7,801 nucleotides of DNA from Planctomycetaceae bacterium (GCA_003509235.1 DONH01000280.1:1-7801); one strand, 5' to 3'; counted from the stretch's first letter, positions 1 through 6,407 are shown. A program made the numbers and translations. Notes: generated by a model not told the origin, from the letters alone.

Positions 1-1026
1 AAGGCCGATCTTTTGTGCATCGAGAAGTCATATGGTGATTACCGCGAACTTCTTGCTGATCCTCATGTCCGTGTTGTTCACAATTGCACGCCGAATCACC
101 TGCATTATCAGGTAAACAAAGATATTCTTGCAGCCGGCAAGCATGTGATCAGCGAAAAACCTCTTGCTATGAATAGTACAGAAAGCCGAGAACTTGTTCA
201 GCTTGCATCGGAGTCGGGTCTGATCCATGCCGTTGATTTTAACTATCGCTACTATCCGCTGGTTCAGCACGCCAGACAAATGGTCCAACAAGGGGAGTTG
301 GGCGAGGTGTTTACTCTCCGTGGCTCCTATTTGCAAGACTGGTTGTACCTCCAGACAGACTGGAATTGGCGATTACAACCGGAAATGTCAGGAGACAGTC
401 GAGCGGTCGCGGACGTTGGCAGCCATTGGTGTGATCTCTTGCAGTTCATCACCGGCGAGAGCATCGTTCGCGTCATGGCCGACATGTGTACAGTGCACAA
501 GACGCGAATGAAACCCAAGAAACAAATTGAGACATACGCCGGCAAGGAACTCTCGCCCAGTGACTACGAACCGCAAGATATTAACACCGAGGACTATGCC
601 TCTGTCTTGATTGAACTTTCGGGTGGGGCTCGTGGTGTTTTTAGCGTCAGCCAGGTTTCAGCCGGTCGGAAGAATCGACTTTCGTTTGAACTCGATGGAT
701 CCCGCTGTGCATTGGCATGGGATCAAGAGAAACCAAACGATATGTGGATTGGTTATCGGGAAAAAGCGAATGAAATTTTGGTCAAAGATCCATCCTTGCT
801 GCACGAAGCTGCCAAAGAGTATGCCCATTACCCGGGTGGTCATCCCGAAGCCTACCCAGACGGCCCCAAGAATCTATTTCGCAATGTGTATCGCGCGGTG
901 GAGAAGGGTCAAATGCCGGACAACCCCGATTGGAGTACGTTTGTCGATGGCCATAAGGAGATGGCAATCTGTGACGCGATTATCCAGAGCAGTCGAGAAC
1001 AAAAATGGACGGACGTGCAATATTGA
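1..1026 (+). CDS. Gfo/Idh/MocA family NAD(P)-dependent oxidoreductase, 5'-truncated by the window edge
   Basis: This is the C-terminal majority of a Gfo/Idh/MocA oxidoreductase, a family that uses NAD(P) to oxidise or reduce sugars, inositols and related polyols in the cytoplasm. The reading frame is open from base 1. The first visible residues (DYRELLADPHVRVVHNCTPNHLH) already lie in the middle of the Rossmann fold, so about 50-60 N-terminal residues with the glycine-rich loop are missing; the in-frame TTG at 13 is not a credible start. Counting from that TTG, the signature HVISEKP has its cofactor/catalytic Lys at residue 49. The C-terminal alpha/beta domain carries DVGSHWCDL (134-142), with the usual Asp and His. 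The block RGSYLQDW (103-110) recurs in the next gene, so the two are paralogues. The stop is 51 bases before the next gene, consistent with an operon. The substrate cannot be read from the sequence. Confidence 0.9.
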   Translation, partial: KADLLCIEKSYGDYRELLADPHVRVVHNCTPNHLHYQVNKDILAAGKHVISEKPLAMNSTESRELVQLASESGLIHAVDFNYRYYPLVQHARQMVQQGELGEVFTLRGSYLQDWLYLQTDWNWRLQPEMSGDSRAVADVGSHWCDLLQFITGESIVRVMADMCTVHKTRMKPKKQIETYAGKELSPSDYEPQDINTEDYASVLIELSGGARGVFSVSQVSAGRKNRLSFELDGSRCALAWDQEKPNDMWIGYREKANEILVKDPSLLHEAAKEYAHYPGGHPEAYPDGPKNLFRNVYRAVEKGQMPDNPDWSTFVDGHKEMAICDAIIQSSREQKWTDVQY

Positions 1027-1077
1027 TTTATAGACTGTCAGATAATTTGAATAGTTTTCCAATTCAGGAGTTTTAAG

Positions 1078-2283
1078 ATGTCTGCCGAGACTACGAATAT
1101 CAACTGCTGTAATGTCGCCCTGATTGGAACGAAATTCATGGGCCGAGCGCATTCAAATGCGTATCTAAAGGTGAATAAGTTTTTTGACCTGCCCTGCAAG
1201 CCTGTGATGCATACGATTGCAGGCCGTAATCAGGAAGAGCTAAAAATGTTTGCCGATCGTTGGGGTTGGCAGCACTGCGCAACGGATTGGAAGGCGGCCG
1301 CCAATTCCAAAGCGATAGATCTGGTTGATGTGGTAACCCCCAACAACGTGCATGCCGAGCACACGATTGCGGCACTCGAGGCCGGAAAACATGTCGCCTG
1401 TGAAAAACCGCTGGCAGGAACGTTGAGCGATGCTCGTCAGATGGTAGAAGCTGCAGAGAAGGCAACTGGAAAAACATTTGTCTGGTACAACTATCGACGA
1501 TGTCCCGCAATAGCCTTTGCTCATCAATTGTGTGCAGCAGGGAAACTCGGTCGAATTTATCAGATTAGGGGATGTTATCTTCAAGACTGGGCAGGACCGG
1601 ATACACCGCTGATGTGGCGATTCGAGGGTGATGTAGCCGGATCCGGAGCATTGGGAGATCTTTGTGCTCATACCATCGATACTGCACGATTCATCACGGG
1701 TGATGAAATCAGTGAGGTAATCGGAGCCACGATGGAAACAGTGATCAAAGAGCGAGTGATTCTGGAGAGCGGCGGTGGTGAAATTTCGGGACACGGTGCA
1801 GCAACAAGTCAGAAAATGGGAGCAAGCACCGTTGATGACATCGTGCTGTTTATAGCCAAAATGGCCAGTGGTGCTGTGGCTACGTTTGAGGCATCGCGTC
1901 TCTCGACGGGGTGTAAAAATTCAAATCGTCTGGAGATACACGGTGAAAACGGGGCAATTCGTTTCAATTTCGAGCGTATGAACGAACTCGATTGGTTCGA
2001 CGCAACTCTCCCCGCAGAATTACAGGGTTGGAGCACGATTAATGTCACGGACGGCAACGCCAACCATCCGTATGCGGCATCATGGTGGCCTACCGCACAT
2101 GTCCTTGGATACGAACACAGCTTTATTAACCAAGCCGCCGACATGTTGACTGTAATCGGCGGTGGTGAGCCGGTGGTGCCCCTTGCCAACTTTGCCGATG
2201 CGTATGAGATTCAGAGGGTGCTTGCGGCCGTGGTCGAATCTGATAAACAGCGATCACCAGTTCCACTTGATCAAATTCAATAA
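1078..2283 (+). CDS. Gfo/Idh/MocA family NAD(P)-dependent oxidoreductase (complete)
   Basis: This complete 401-residue cytoplasmic oxidoreductase has a typical family length. The N-terminal Rossmann domain starts with VALIGTKFMGRAHSNAY (13-29). Its dinucleotide loop reads G17-T-K-F-M-G22, so the middle Gly of the classical GxGxxG is Lys. The cofactor/catalytic motif CEKP (108-111, Lys110) follows. The C-terminal domain has RGCYLQDW (164-171) and GDLCAHTID (193-201), with the conserved Asp and His. The ATG at 1078 is supported by CAGGAG at 1065-1070, seven bases upstream. It follows a paralogue by 51 bases and is probably co-transcribed. Paired enzymes of this type often act on the same sugar or keto-sugar pathway, but which one is unknown; inositol dehydrogenase or anhydro-sugar reductase labels would be guesses. 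A weak hairpin (AGTAT at 2283-2287 with ATACT at 2295-2299) sits directly after the stop codon. Confidence 0.93.
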   Translation: MSAETTNINCCNVALIGTKFMGRAHSNAYLKVNKFFDLPCKPVMHTIAGRNQEELKMFADRWGWQHCATDWKAAANSKAIDLVDVVTPNNVHAEHTIAALEAGKHVACEKPLAGTLSDARQMVEAAEKATGKTFVWYNYRRCPAIAFAHQLCAAGKLGRIYQIRGCYLQDWAGPDTPLMWRFEGDVAGSGALGDLCAHTIDTARFITGDEISEVIGATMETVIKERVILESGGGEISGHGAATSQKMGASTVDDIVLFIAKMASGAVATFEASRLSTGCKNSNRLEIHGENGAIRFNFERMNELDWFDATLPAELQGWSTINVTDGNANHPYAASWWPTAHVLGYEHSFINQAADMLTVIGGGEPVVPLANFADAYEIQRVLAAVVESDKQRSPVPLDQIQ

Positions 2284-2420
2284 GTATGAACCGTATACTC
2301 CATGGTTAACCACATCAGGTCGATGGCGAGGGTACCATTCCGGAGTTGATAGAGGGTTTTGAAATACCTCGCAGGGGTACGCAATGGAAAAGAATGGGGA
2401 ATTCCTAAACCGGAGTTCTC

Positions 2421-2450
2421 ATGGTGATTGTCGCCTTGCTACCAGCTTAA
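2421..2450 (+). other. possible nine-codon leader ORF ahead of the exonuclease gene
   Basis: The 187-base gap between the second oxidoreductase and the exonuclease gene holds no full gene. It does contain a minimal ORF, MVIVALLPA, whose ATG lies five bases after CGGAG (2411-2415). It ends 20 bases before the exonuclease ATG. The octamer CCGGAGTT occurs twice in the gap (2340-2347 and 2410-2417), and a 10-base palindrome TGGTTAACCA lies at 2303-2312. A translated leader is possible, but ORFs this short arise by chance. Confidence 0.15.
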
Positions 2451-2470
2451 TTTAGAAGGAGAGTTTCTTA

Positions 2471-3286
2471 ATGGTAAAACGAAGAACAGCAAGGCTCATT
2501 TTTGATATCGAGTCAGCAGCCGACGGAGAACTCATCGCAAAAATTCGTTATCCGAAAGAAAAGCTCTCACCAACGGAAGCAATTCAGCGGTATCGATCCG
2601 AACTACTTGAGCAAAATGGAAAAGATTTTATTCCATATACATTTCAGCTCCCTGTGTCACTTGTTGTTGCCACAGTTGCCGATGATTATTCATTGATTGA
2701 TCTTGTAGCTCTTGATGAAGAGATGTCGCGCCCTCATGAAATCGTGCGTTTGTTTTGGGAAGGCTGGCGAAAAAATGGTCAGCCACAGCTTGTTTCATTC
2801 AACGGCCGCGGTTTTGATATGCCACTGCTTGAAGTTTGTGCGTTTCGGTACGGATTAGGTATTCCTGAGTGGATTGCCGAACATGCTCGCAGTTTCGAAC
2901 AGCCACGGAATCGTTTTAACAGCGATGCACATCTCGACTTACACGAGTTTTTGACCAATAATGGTGCAAGTCGATTTGTGGGAGGACTTTCTCTGGCTGC
3001 CAACCTTATTGGCAAACCTGGAAAACTTGATGTAGCTGGTCATATGGTTCAAGACCTTTGGGATGGTGGCCGAGCACGTGAAATTCATGACTATTGTCGA
3101 AGTGATGTACTCGACACGTACTTTGTTTATCTACGGAGCCGTGTAGTTGCTGGCGCAATTTCTCTTGCAGACGAGCAGTCATTGATTGAAGCAGCCCACA
3201 TCTGGATTCGGGGCAAAGCAACAGAGTCGTCAGGACTGGCACGGTATCTTGAGGCTTGGGGTGATTGGCAGAGCCCGTGGGGCTAA
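2471..3286 (+). CDS. predicted 3'-5' exonuclease related to the PolB exonuclease domain
   Basis: The 271-residue protein matches the stand-alone DnaQ/RNase H-fold family described as related to the exonuclease domain of DNA polymerase B (Pfam DNA_pol_B_exo2). The three exonuclease motifs are visible in order. ExoI is FDIES at 11-15, with metal ligands Asp12 and Glu14. ExoII is SFNGRGFDMPLL at 109-120, with Asn111 and Asp116. ExoIII is YCRSDVLDTY at 208-217, with Tyr208 and Asp212. The conserved HLDL block lies at 154-157. No polymerase domain is attached, so a role in DNA (or RNA) 3'-end trimming or repair is inferred from the family only. The ATG at 2471 has a good ribosome binding site, AGGAG at 2457-2461, nine bases upstream. 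The gene appears monocistronic. Its stop codon lies inside a strong hairpin shared with the convergent basic-protein gene. Confidence 0.88.
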   Translation: MVKRRTARLIFDIESAADGELIAKIRYPKEKLSPTEAIQRYRSELLEQNGKDFIPYTFQLPVSLVVATVADDYSLIDLVALDEEMSRPHEIVRLFWEGWRKNGQPQLVSFNGRGFDMPLLEVCAFRYGLGIPEWIAEHARSFEQPRNRFNSDAHLDLHEFLTNNGASRFVGGLSLAANLIGKPGKLDVAGHMVQDLWDGGRAREIHDYCRSDVLDTYFVYLRSRVVAGAISLADEQSLIEAAHIWIRGKATESSGLARYLEAWGDWQSPWG

Positions 3287-3307
3287 CACATAATTGTGTA
3301 GCCCCAC
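3277..3307. terminator. hairpin between convergent genes, probable bidirectional terminator without a U-tract
   Basis: GTGGGGCT (3277-3284) pairs perfectly with AGCCCCAC (3300-3307). Beyond one bulged A (3285), ACACA (3286-3290) pairs with TGTGT (3295-3299) around a TAAT loop, giving 13 base pairs. It lies between the ends of the exonuclease gene and the minus-strand basic-protein gene, and contains the exonuclease stop codon (3284-3286). No T-run follows on either strand, so it is not a textbook intrinsic terminator; it may stall polymerase or protect 3' ends. Confidence 0.6.
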
Positions 3308-3317
3308 AGCGAATCCG

Positions 3318-3701
3318 TTATGCCTCAGTGATTGGCTCTTTAACGAGTTGAATGAAGTGATTGCCCTTTGAGCCACTCGAGAGTTCTTTTGCCTTCTTTT
3401 CGGCAGCACGCTTGTCAGCATATTCGAAGACAGCAAGACGCTTCAGCCCGGAGTTGAAAACTCCCCAGTACGCCTTAAGACGGACATCTTTCACAACCTT
3501 TTTTCTGGTTGCTCGCTTTTTGGCTGCTTTCTTAGCTACTTTTTTCTTTGCTACTTTTTTGGCAGCCTTTTTCTTTGTAGCTTTCTTAACAGTCTTCTTT
3601 TTTGCTGTTTTTTTAACAGCCTTCTTCACTGTTTTTTTGGTTTTTTTGGCAGCCTTTTTGGTTTTTTTGGCAGCCTTTTTTTTTGCGATCTTTTTCGCCA
3701 T
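3318..3701 (-). CDS. histone H1-like Lys/Ala-rich basic protein with a short C-terminal domain
   Basis: This 127-residue, extremely basic protein has two parts. Residues 2-71 are low complexity: 36 of the first 70 are Lys, the rest mainly Ala, Thr and Val, in repeats such as KKAAKKT and KKTVKKA. This resembles the C-terminal tail of eukaryotic histone H1 and bacterial H1-like proteins. Residues 73-127 are ordinary sequence (AYWGVFNSGLKRLAVFEYADKRAAEKKAKEL and onwards) that could form a small folded domain. Non-specific binding to DNA, and perhaps nucleoid compaction, is an inference from composition. The ATG at 3701-3699 reads MAKKIAKKK. AGAAGG (plus-strand CCTTCT, 3715-3720) is 13 bases upstream, farther than usual. 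The gene is divergent from nadA and convergent with the exonuclease gene. The long poly-A tracts of its coding strand make it prone to replication or transcription slippage. Confidence 0.8.
   Translation of the reverse strand: MAKKIAKKKAAKKTKKAAKKTKKTVKKAVKKTAKKKTVKKATKKKAAKKVAKKKVAKKAAKKRATRKKVVKDVRLKAYWGVFNSGLKRLAVFEYADKRAAEKKAKELSSGSKGNHFIQLVKEPITEA
3639..3680. repeat. exact 21-base tandem duplication inside the basic-protein gene
   Basis: Two adjacent 21-base units (3639-3659 and 3660-3680) are identical. Each runs GG, seven Ts, GGCAGCC, five Ts on the plus strand. They encode two consecutive KKAAKKT heptapeptides on the minus strand. Identity at synonymous positions (AAA versus AAG) points to a recent slippage or unequal-recombination event. 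Confidence 0.85.
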
Positions 3702-3756
3702 GGACGCTCGCCAGCCTTCTGTGCAACGGTGAAAGGGTTAGTCGAAAACAGTAGCC

Positions 3757-3762
3757 ACTATA
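3757..3762 (-). promoter_or_regulatory. candidate -10 element for the basic-protein gene
   Basis: On the minus strand this reads TATAGT, five of six matches to the -10 consensus, about 56 bases before the ATG. I see no good -35 at proper spacing. The imperfect inverted repeat CGGAGG-A-TGGCCA-CCTCG (3763-3780) lies immediately upstream and could be a protein-binding site between the divergent genes. Support is weak. Confidence 0.25.
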
Positions 3763-3780
3763 CGGAGGATGGCCACCTCG

Positions 3781-3810
3781 TTGATTCCAACGAGAAGCCG
3801 ATAGTATAAG
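3781..3810 (+). promoter_or_regulatory. candidate nadA promoter
   Basis: TTGATT (3781-3786, four of six -35 matches) is followed after 18 bases by TATAAG (3805-3810, five of six -10 matches). Transcription would begin near 3817, at the base of the leader hairpin. A second -10-like hexamer, TATACT (3850-3855), would place a start close to the nadA ATG at 3862 and give a leaderless message. Both are predictions by eye. Confidence 0.35.
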
Positions 3811-3816
3811 ATGCCA

Positions 3817-3840
3817 GGCGGTCTCCGCACAGGGACCGCC
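3817..3840 (+). promoter_or_regulatory. stable stem-loop in the nadA 5' leader
   Basis: GGCGGTCTC (3817-3825) pairs with GGGACCGCC (3832-3840) around the loop CGCACA, giving nine pairs with one G-U. A second small stem, GCCTA (3847-3851) with TAGGC (3857-3861), ends exactly before the ATG at 3862. No U-tract follows the first stem. It may stabilise the message or regulate nadA, but I do not recognise a known riboswitch. The same bases would be coding if the ATG at 3811 were the true start. Confidence 0.35.
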
Positions 3841-3861
3841 GCGACAGCCTATACTGTAGGC

Positions 3862-5028
3862 ATGATGAGAGTGCAAATACCAACAAATGAGCCTCTAGCA
3901 GCTGGGCCGTTAGAGTCCTATCGAAAGCTCGACGACGCTACTCTGGCAAGTCGAATTGACGAAGTTCGACAGCGTCTCGGGTCGCGTGTGCTGATTCTCG
4001 GCCATCACTACCAACAGGATGCTGTGATTGCTCATGCAGATTTGCGAGGTGATAGTTACCAGCTCTCCAAATCTGCCGCGGAACGAACAGACTGCGAAGC
4101 CATCGTGTTTTGTGGTGTTCACTTTATGGCGGAGACAGCGGATATTCTTGTCAATCGACCTGAGCAGATGGCAGGTCGAAATGGTTCACGAGTGAACGTC
4201 GTATTGCCCGATACAGCAGCGGGCTGCTCAATGGCTGATATGGCAGCAATTGAACAGGTGGAGGATGCGTGGGCTGATCTCGGTGAGATTATTGACACCG
4301 ATGATATTACTCCAGTGACCTATATCAATTCTGCCGCCAGCTTGAAAGCTTTTTGTGGTCGACAAGGTGGCATTGTTTGCACATCAAGCAATGCTCGAGC
4401 TGTTCTTGAATGGGCTTTTGCCAGAACGAAACGAGTTCTTTTCTTTCCGGATCAACACCTCGGCCGGAATACGGCCAACTCAATGGGTGTCCCACTTGAG
4501 CAGATGTGTGTGTGGAATCCTCATGATCCGCGACTTGGTGGCAATGATTCAACAACTCTGGAAAAAAGTCGAGTGATTCTCTGGCAGGGTCACTGCAGCG
4601 TGCATGCAATGTTTCGTCCAGAGCATGTTGCCACGATGCGAGAGAACATTCCAGATGTCAAAGTTCTTGTCCATCCTGAGTGCGCACTGGAGGTTGTTGA
4701 AAAATCTGACCTCGCTGGCTCAACGAGTTATATCATTAATCAGATACAAACTGCCGCCCCTGGCACTTCATGGGCAATCGGTACAGAACTTCATCTTGTT
4801 AGACGCCTCGAACAAGAGCATCCTGAACAGACAATCCGATTTCTCTCGCCGACTGTTTGTATGTGCGCGACCATGTATCGTATCGATTTGGCACATCTCT
4901 GTTGGAGCCTTGAGCACCTCGAGTCAGGGAATCCTGTCAACGTAATTCGCGTTGATCAAGATACTGCACACTGGTCTGTTGTTGCTCTCGAACGAATGCT
5001 GGATGTAACGGCCTTAAAGCAAGGCTAG
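3862..5028 (+). CDS. nadA: quinolinate synthase NadA
   Basis: NadA condenses iminoaspartate with dihydroxyacetone phosphate to give quinolinate, the first pyridine ring in de novo NAD synthesis, using an oxygen-sensitive [4Fe-4S] cluster. Counting from the ATG at 3862 (388 residues), the three cluster cysteines are Cys84 (VFCGVHFMAETADIL), Cys173 (IVCTSSNA) and Cys274 (VHPEC). Other hallmarks are LGHHYQQD (46-53), YINSAA (154-159), FFPDQHLGRN (194-203) and WQGHCSVH (241-248). An in-frame ATG at 3811 would add 17 residues (MPGGLRTGTAATAY...) that look unlike family N-termini and abut the predicted -10, so 3862 is preferred. Neither start has a clear Shine-Dalgarno. The partners nadB and nadC are not in the window, so the gene appears to stand alone. 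GCCTT (5011-5015) and AAGGC (5021-5025) form a small stem just before the stop. Confidence 0.95.
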   Translation: MMRVQIPTNEPLAAGPLESYRKLDDATLASRIDEVRQRLGSRVLILGHHYQQDAVIAHADLRGDSYQLSKSAAERTDCEAIVFCGVHFMAETADILVNRPEQMAGRNGSRVNVVLPDTAAGCSMADMAAIEQVEDAWADLGEIIDTDDITPVTYINSAASLKAFCGRQGGIVCTSSNARAVLEWAFARTKRVLFFPDQHLGRNTANSMGVPLEQMCVWNPHDPRLGGNDSTTLEKSRVILWQGHCSVHAMFRPEHVATMRENIPDVKVLVHPECALEVVEKSDLAGSTSYIINQIQTAAPGTSWAIGTELHLVRRLEQEHPEQTIRFLSPTVCMCATMYRIDLAHLCWSLEHLESGNPVNVIRVDQDTAHWSVVALERMLDVTALKQG

Positions 5029-5215
5029 ATATGCCAAGGCGTGTCTTAGGAATGTCTTTATGAGACGGATAAAGGGATCTGGGAAGATGATATCTCATCT
5101 GAAAGCATGAGCTAGTGACGTATTCTTGTCAGATGTGAATATGAGACAGTGATCAATTGAAGTTTGTTAAGTAAATTCATCAATGTAAAGCACTTTTTTG
5201 GGAACAGAGCAGGCC
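5029..5215. other. intergenic region between nadA and the eboE homologue
   Basis: No gene is seen in these 187 bases. The octamer TATGAGAC occurs twice in direct orientation (5059-5066 and 5140-5147). CATCTGA (5096-5102) and TCAGATG (5129-5135) form an inverted repeat with a 26-base spacer. These could be regulatory sites for the downstream gene. No convincing promoter hexamer pair or U-tract terminator is visible. Confidence 0.3.
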
Positions 5216-6370
5216 ATGCATTATCCCTTGTCATATTGCACGAACGTCCATCCTTGTCGGTCGCGCAATGATCTTGAGAGAATTATTACCCGAGAAGCTC
5301 GTTCTGTTCAGGAACAGTGTGGCTTTAGCATTGGGGTTGGCCTTTGGTTGCCTGAAGTCGTCATTTCTGAAGTGGCTCAAGATTCGACCGTTACAAAAAA
5401 AATCGCGAGTCTTCTTGCTGATCAAGGTCTTCAGTGCTTTTCTCTCAATGCCTTTCCTTTTGGTGATTTTCATTCAGAACGTGTAAAAGAAAATGTGTAT
5501 CTTCCAGACTGGTCAGACGTTCGTCGCCTTGCATACACCCGACTTTGCAGCCAGTTCCTTGCAGCAATAGTAACAGGAGAAGATGAAGGTAGTATTTCAA
5601 CACTGCCACTTGCGTATAAGCAAGCAGCACAATCCCCTGACTTTTCTAAAAGGGCTATCGATCAACTTATGCAGTTGGCTCGCGATCTTGACAGATTACA
5701 TCATGAGACTGGAAATATCATTCGGTTGGCCATCGAGCCTGAGCCGTTCTGTCTTTTAGAAACGACCCCTGAGACCATTCAGTTTTTTGAGATACTGTGG
5801 GATACTGCTGATAAAGCAGGGATTGGTGGACTGGTGCGACAGCACATCGGTGTGTGCTACGACGTCTGTCATCAGGCTGTTGAGTTTGAAAATGCGGACG
5901 TGGCTATTCGTGAGTTGGCTACGGCTGATATTCGTATTAATAAGGTGCAAATAAGTTGTGCAATTGAACTCAATAAACCATCAGACGAAAAATCGCGTCA
6001 GGCGTTAGCGGCGTTTGCTGAACACCGCTATCTTCATCAGACCTTTGCACGGCATTCGGATGGCCGAGTGATCAGCCGTACGGACCTGTCTCAAGAACTT
6101 GCACTTGATCCGCCTCCTGACTGGCAGCAGGCCGAAAAATGGCGAGTGCATTTTCATGTTCCAGTCGATGCAGATCGTCTTGGCCCGTTAGGGACAACAA
6201 GGCCAGAACTTATTCGGGCACTTCATGCTCTGGGCCAACTGCCCTATGAGCCGCACCTTGAAGTGGAAACCTATACGTGGCCTGTCTTGCCGGGGGTTGC
6301 AAGTGGAGATGTTATTGCGGGTATGGCCCGTGAACTCATTGCGACAAGAGATCTTCTTGTGGGTGAGTAG
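5216..6370 (+). CDS. eboE: EboE-like protein, xylose-isomerase-type TIM barrel
   Basis: The protein is a member of the 'metabolite traffic protein EboE' family, TIM-barrel proteins related to sugar phosphate isomerases/epimerases. Family features along its 384 residues are YCTNVHP (7-13), NAFPFGDFH (78-86), KENVYLPDW (91-99), GSISTLP (125-131), the acidic EPEP (174-177), CYDVCH (214-219), KVQ (243-245), HFHVP (312-316) and HLEVETYTW (347-355). The His, Glu and Asp residues in these motifs could bind a metal, as in xylose isomerase-like enzymes. In cyanobacteria and other bacteria ebo clusters are linked to moving metabolites such as the scytonemin monomer to the periplasm; the reaction of EboE is not known to me. 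No other ebo gene is present here. An in-frame TTG at 5198 also opens the frame, but ATG 5216 fits family N-termini (MHYPLSYCTN). Its ribosome binding site is weak. Confidence 0.85.
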   Translation: MHYPLSYCTNVHPCRSRNDLERIITREARSVQEQCGFSIGVGLWLPEVVISEVAQDSTVTKKIASLLADQGLQCFSLNAFPFGDFHSERVKENVYLPDWSDVRRLAYTRLCSQFLAAIVTGEDEGSISTLPLAYKQAAQSPDFSKRAIDQLMQLARDLDRLHHETGNIIRLAIEPEPFCLLETTPETIQFFEILWDTADKAGIGGLVRQHIGVCYDVCHQAVEFENADVAIRELATADIRINKVQISCAIELNKPSDEKSRQALAAFAEHRYLHQTFARHSDGRVISRTDLSQELALDPPPDWQQAEKWRVHFHVPVDADRLGPLGTTRPELIRALHALGQLPYEPHLEVETYTWPVLPGVASGDVIAGMARELIATRDLLVGE

Positions 6371-6389
6371 TAATTTTTTCATTACTATT
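6366..6389 (+). terminator. AT-rich hairpin overlapping the eboE stop codon
   Basis: AGTAGTAAT (6366-6374) pairs with ATTACTATT (6381-6389) around the loop TTTTTC, with one G-U pair; the inner seven pairs are perfect. The stem contains the stop codon (6368-6370), and GAGG, the likely ribosome binding site of the next gene, begins at 6390. No T-run follows the stem and it is AT-rich, so termination would be weak; it could instead modulate coupling between the two genes. Confidence 0.3.
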
Positions 6390-6407
6390 GAGGCAAGTCC
6401 TTAAGTC

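Noticed and set aside
1240..1794. Long minus-strand ORF of 184 codons inside the second oxidoreductase gene
   Set aside because: It lies antisense to a gene with clear family motifs and shows no recognisable domain, ribosome binding site or credible composition.
3639..3680. CRISPR-like or minisatellite array
   Set aside because: There are only two contiguous copies without spacers, they are in frame with a lysine-rich coding sequence, and the repeat encodes the protein's own heptad.
3361..3732. Plus-strand ORF encoding a very hydrophobic Phe/Ala/Leu-rich protein resembling membrane segments
   Set aside because: It is the antisense shadow of the Lys/Ala codons of the minus-strand basic-protein gene; the hydrophobicity comes from reading AAA/AAG and GCN in reverse. 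No ribosome binding site or family resemblance.
3817..3861. NAD+ (nadA-motif) riboswitch in the nadA leader
   Set aside because: The leader is only about 45 bases from the predicted start site to the ATG, and I do not recognise the conserved core of that riboswitch; the hairpin alone is not enough.
3613..3876. Minus-strand ORF overlapping the 5' part of the basic-protein gene and its upstream region
   Set aside because: The composition is random (Cys, Arg, Trp, His) and it overlaps the divergent promoter region. It matters only as the frame entered by a hypothetical -1 slip.
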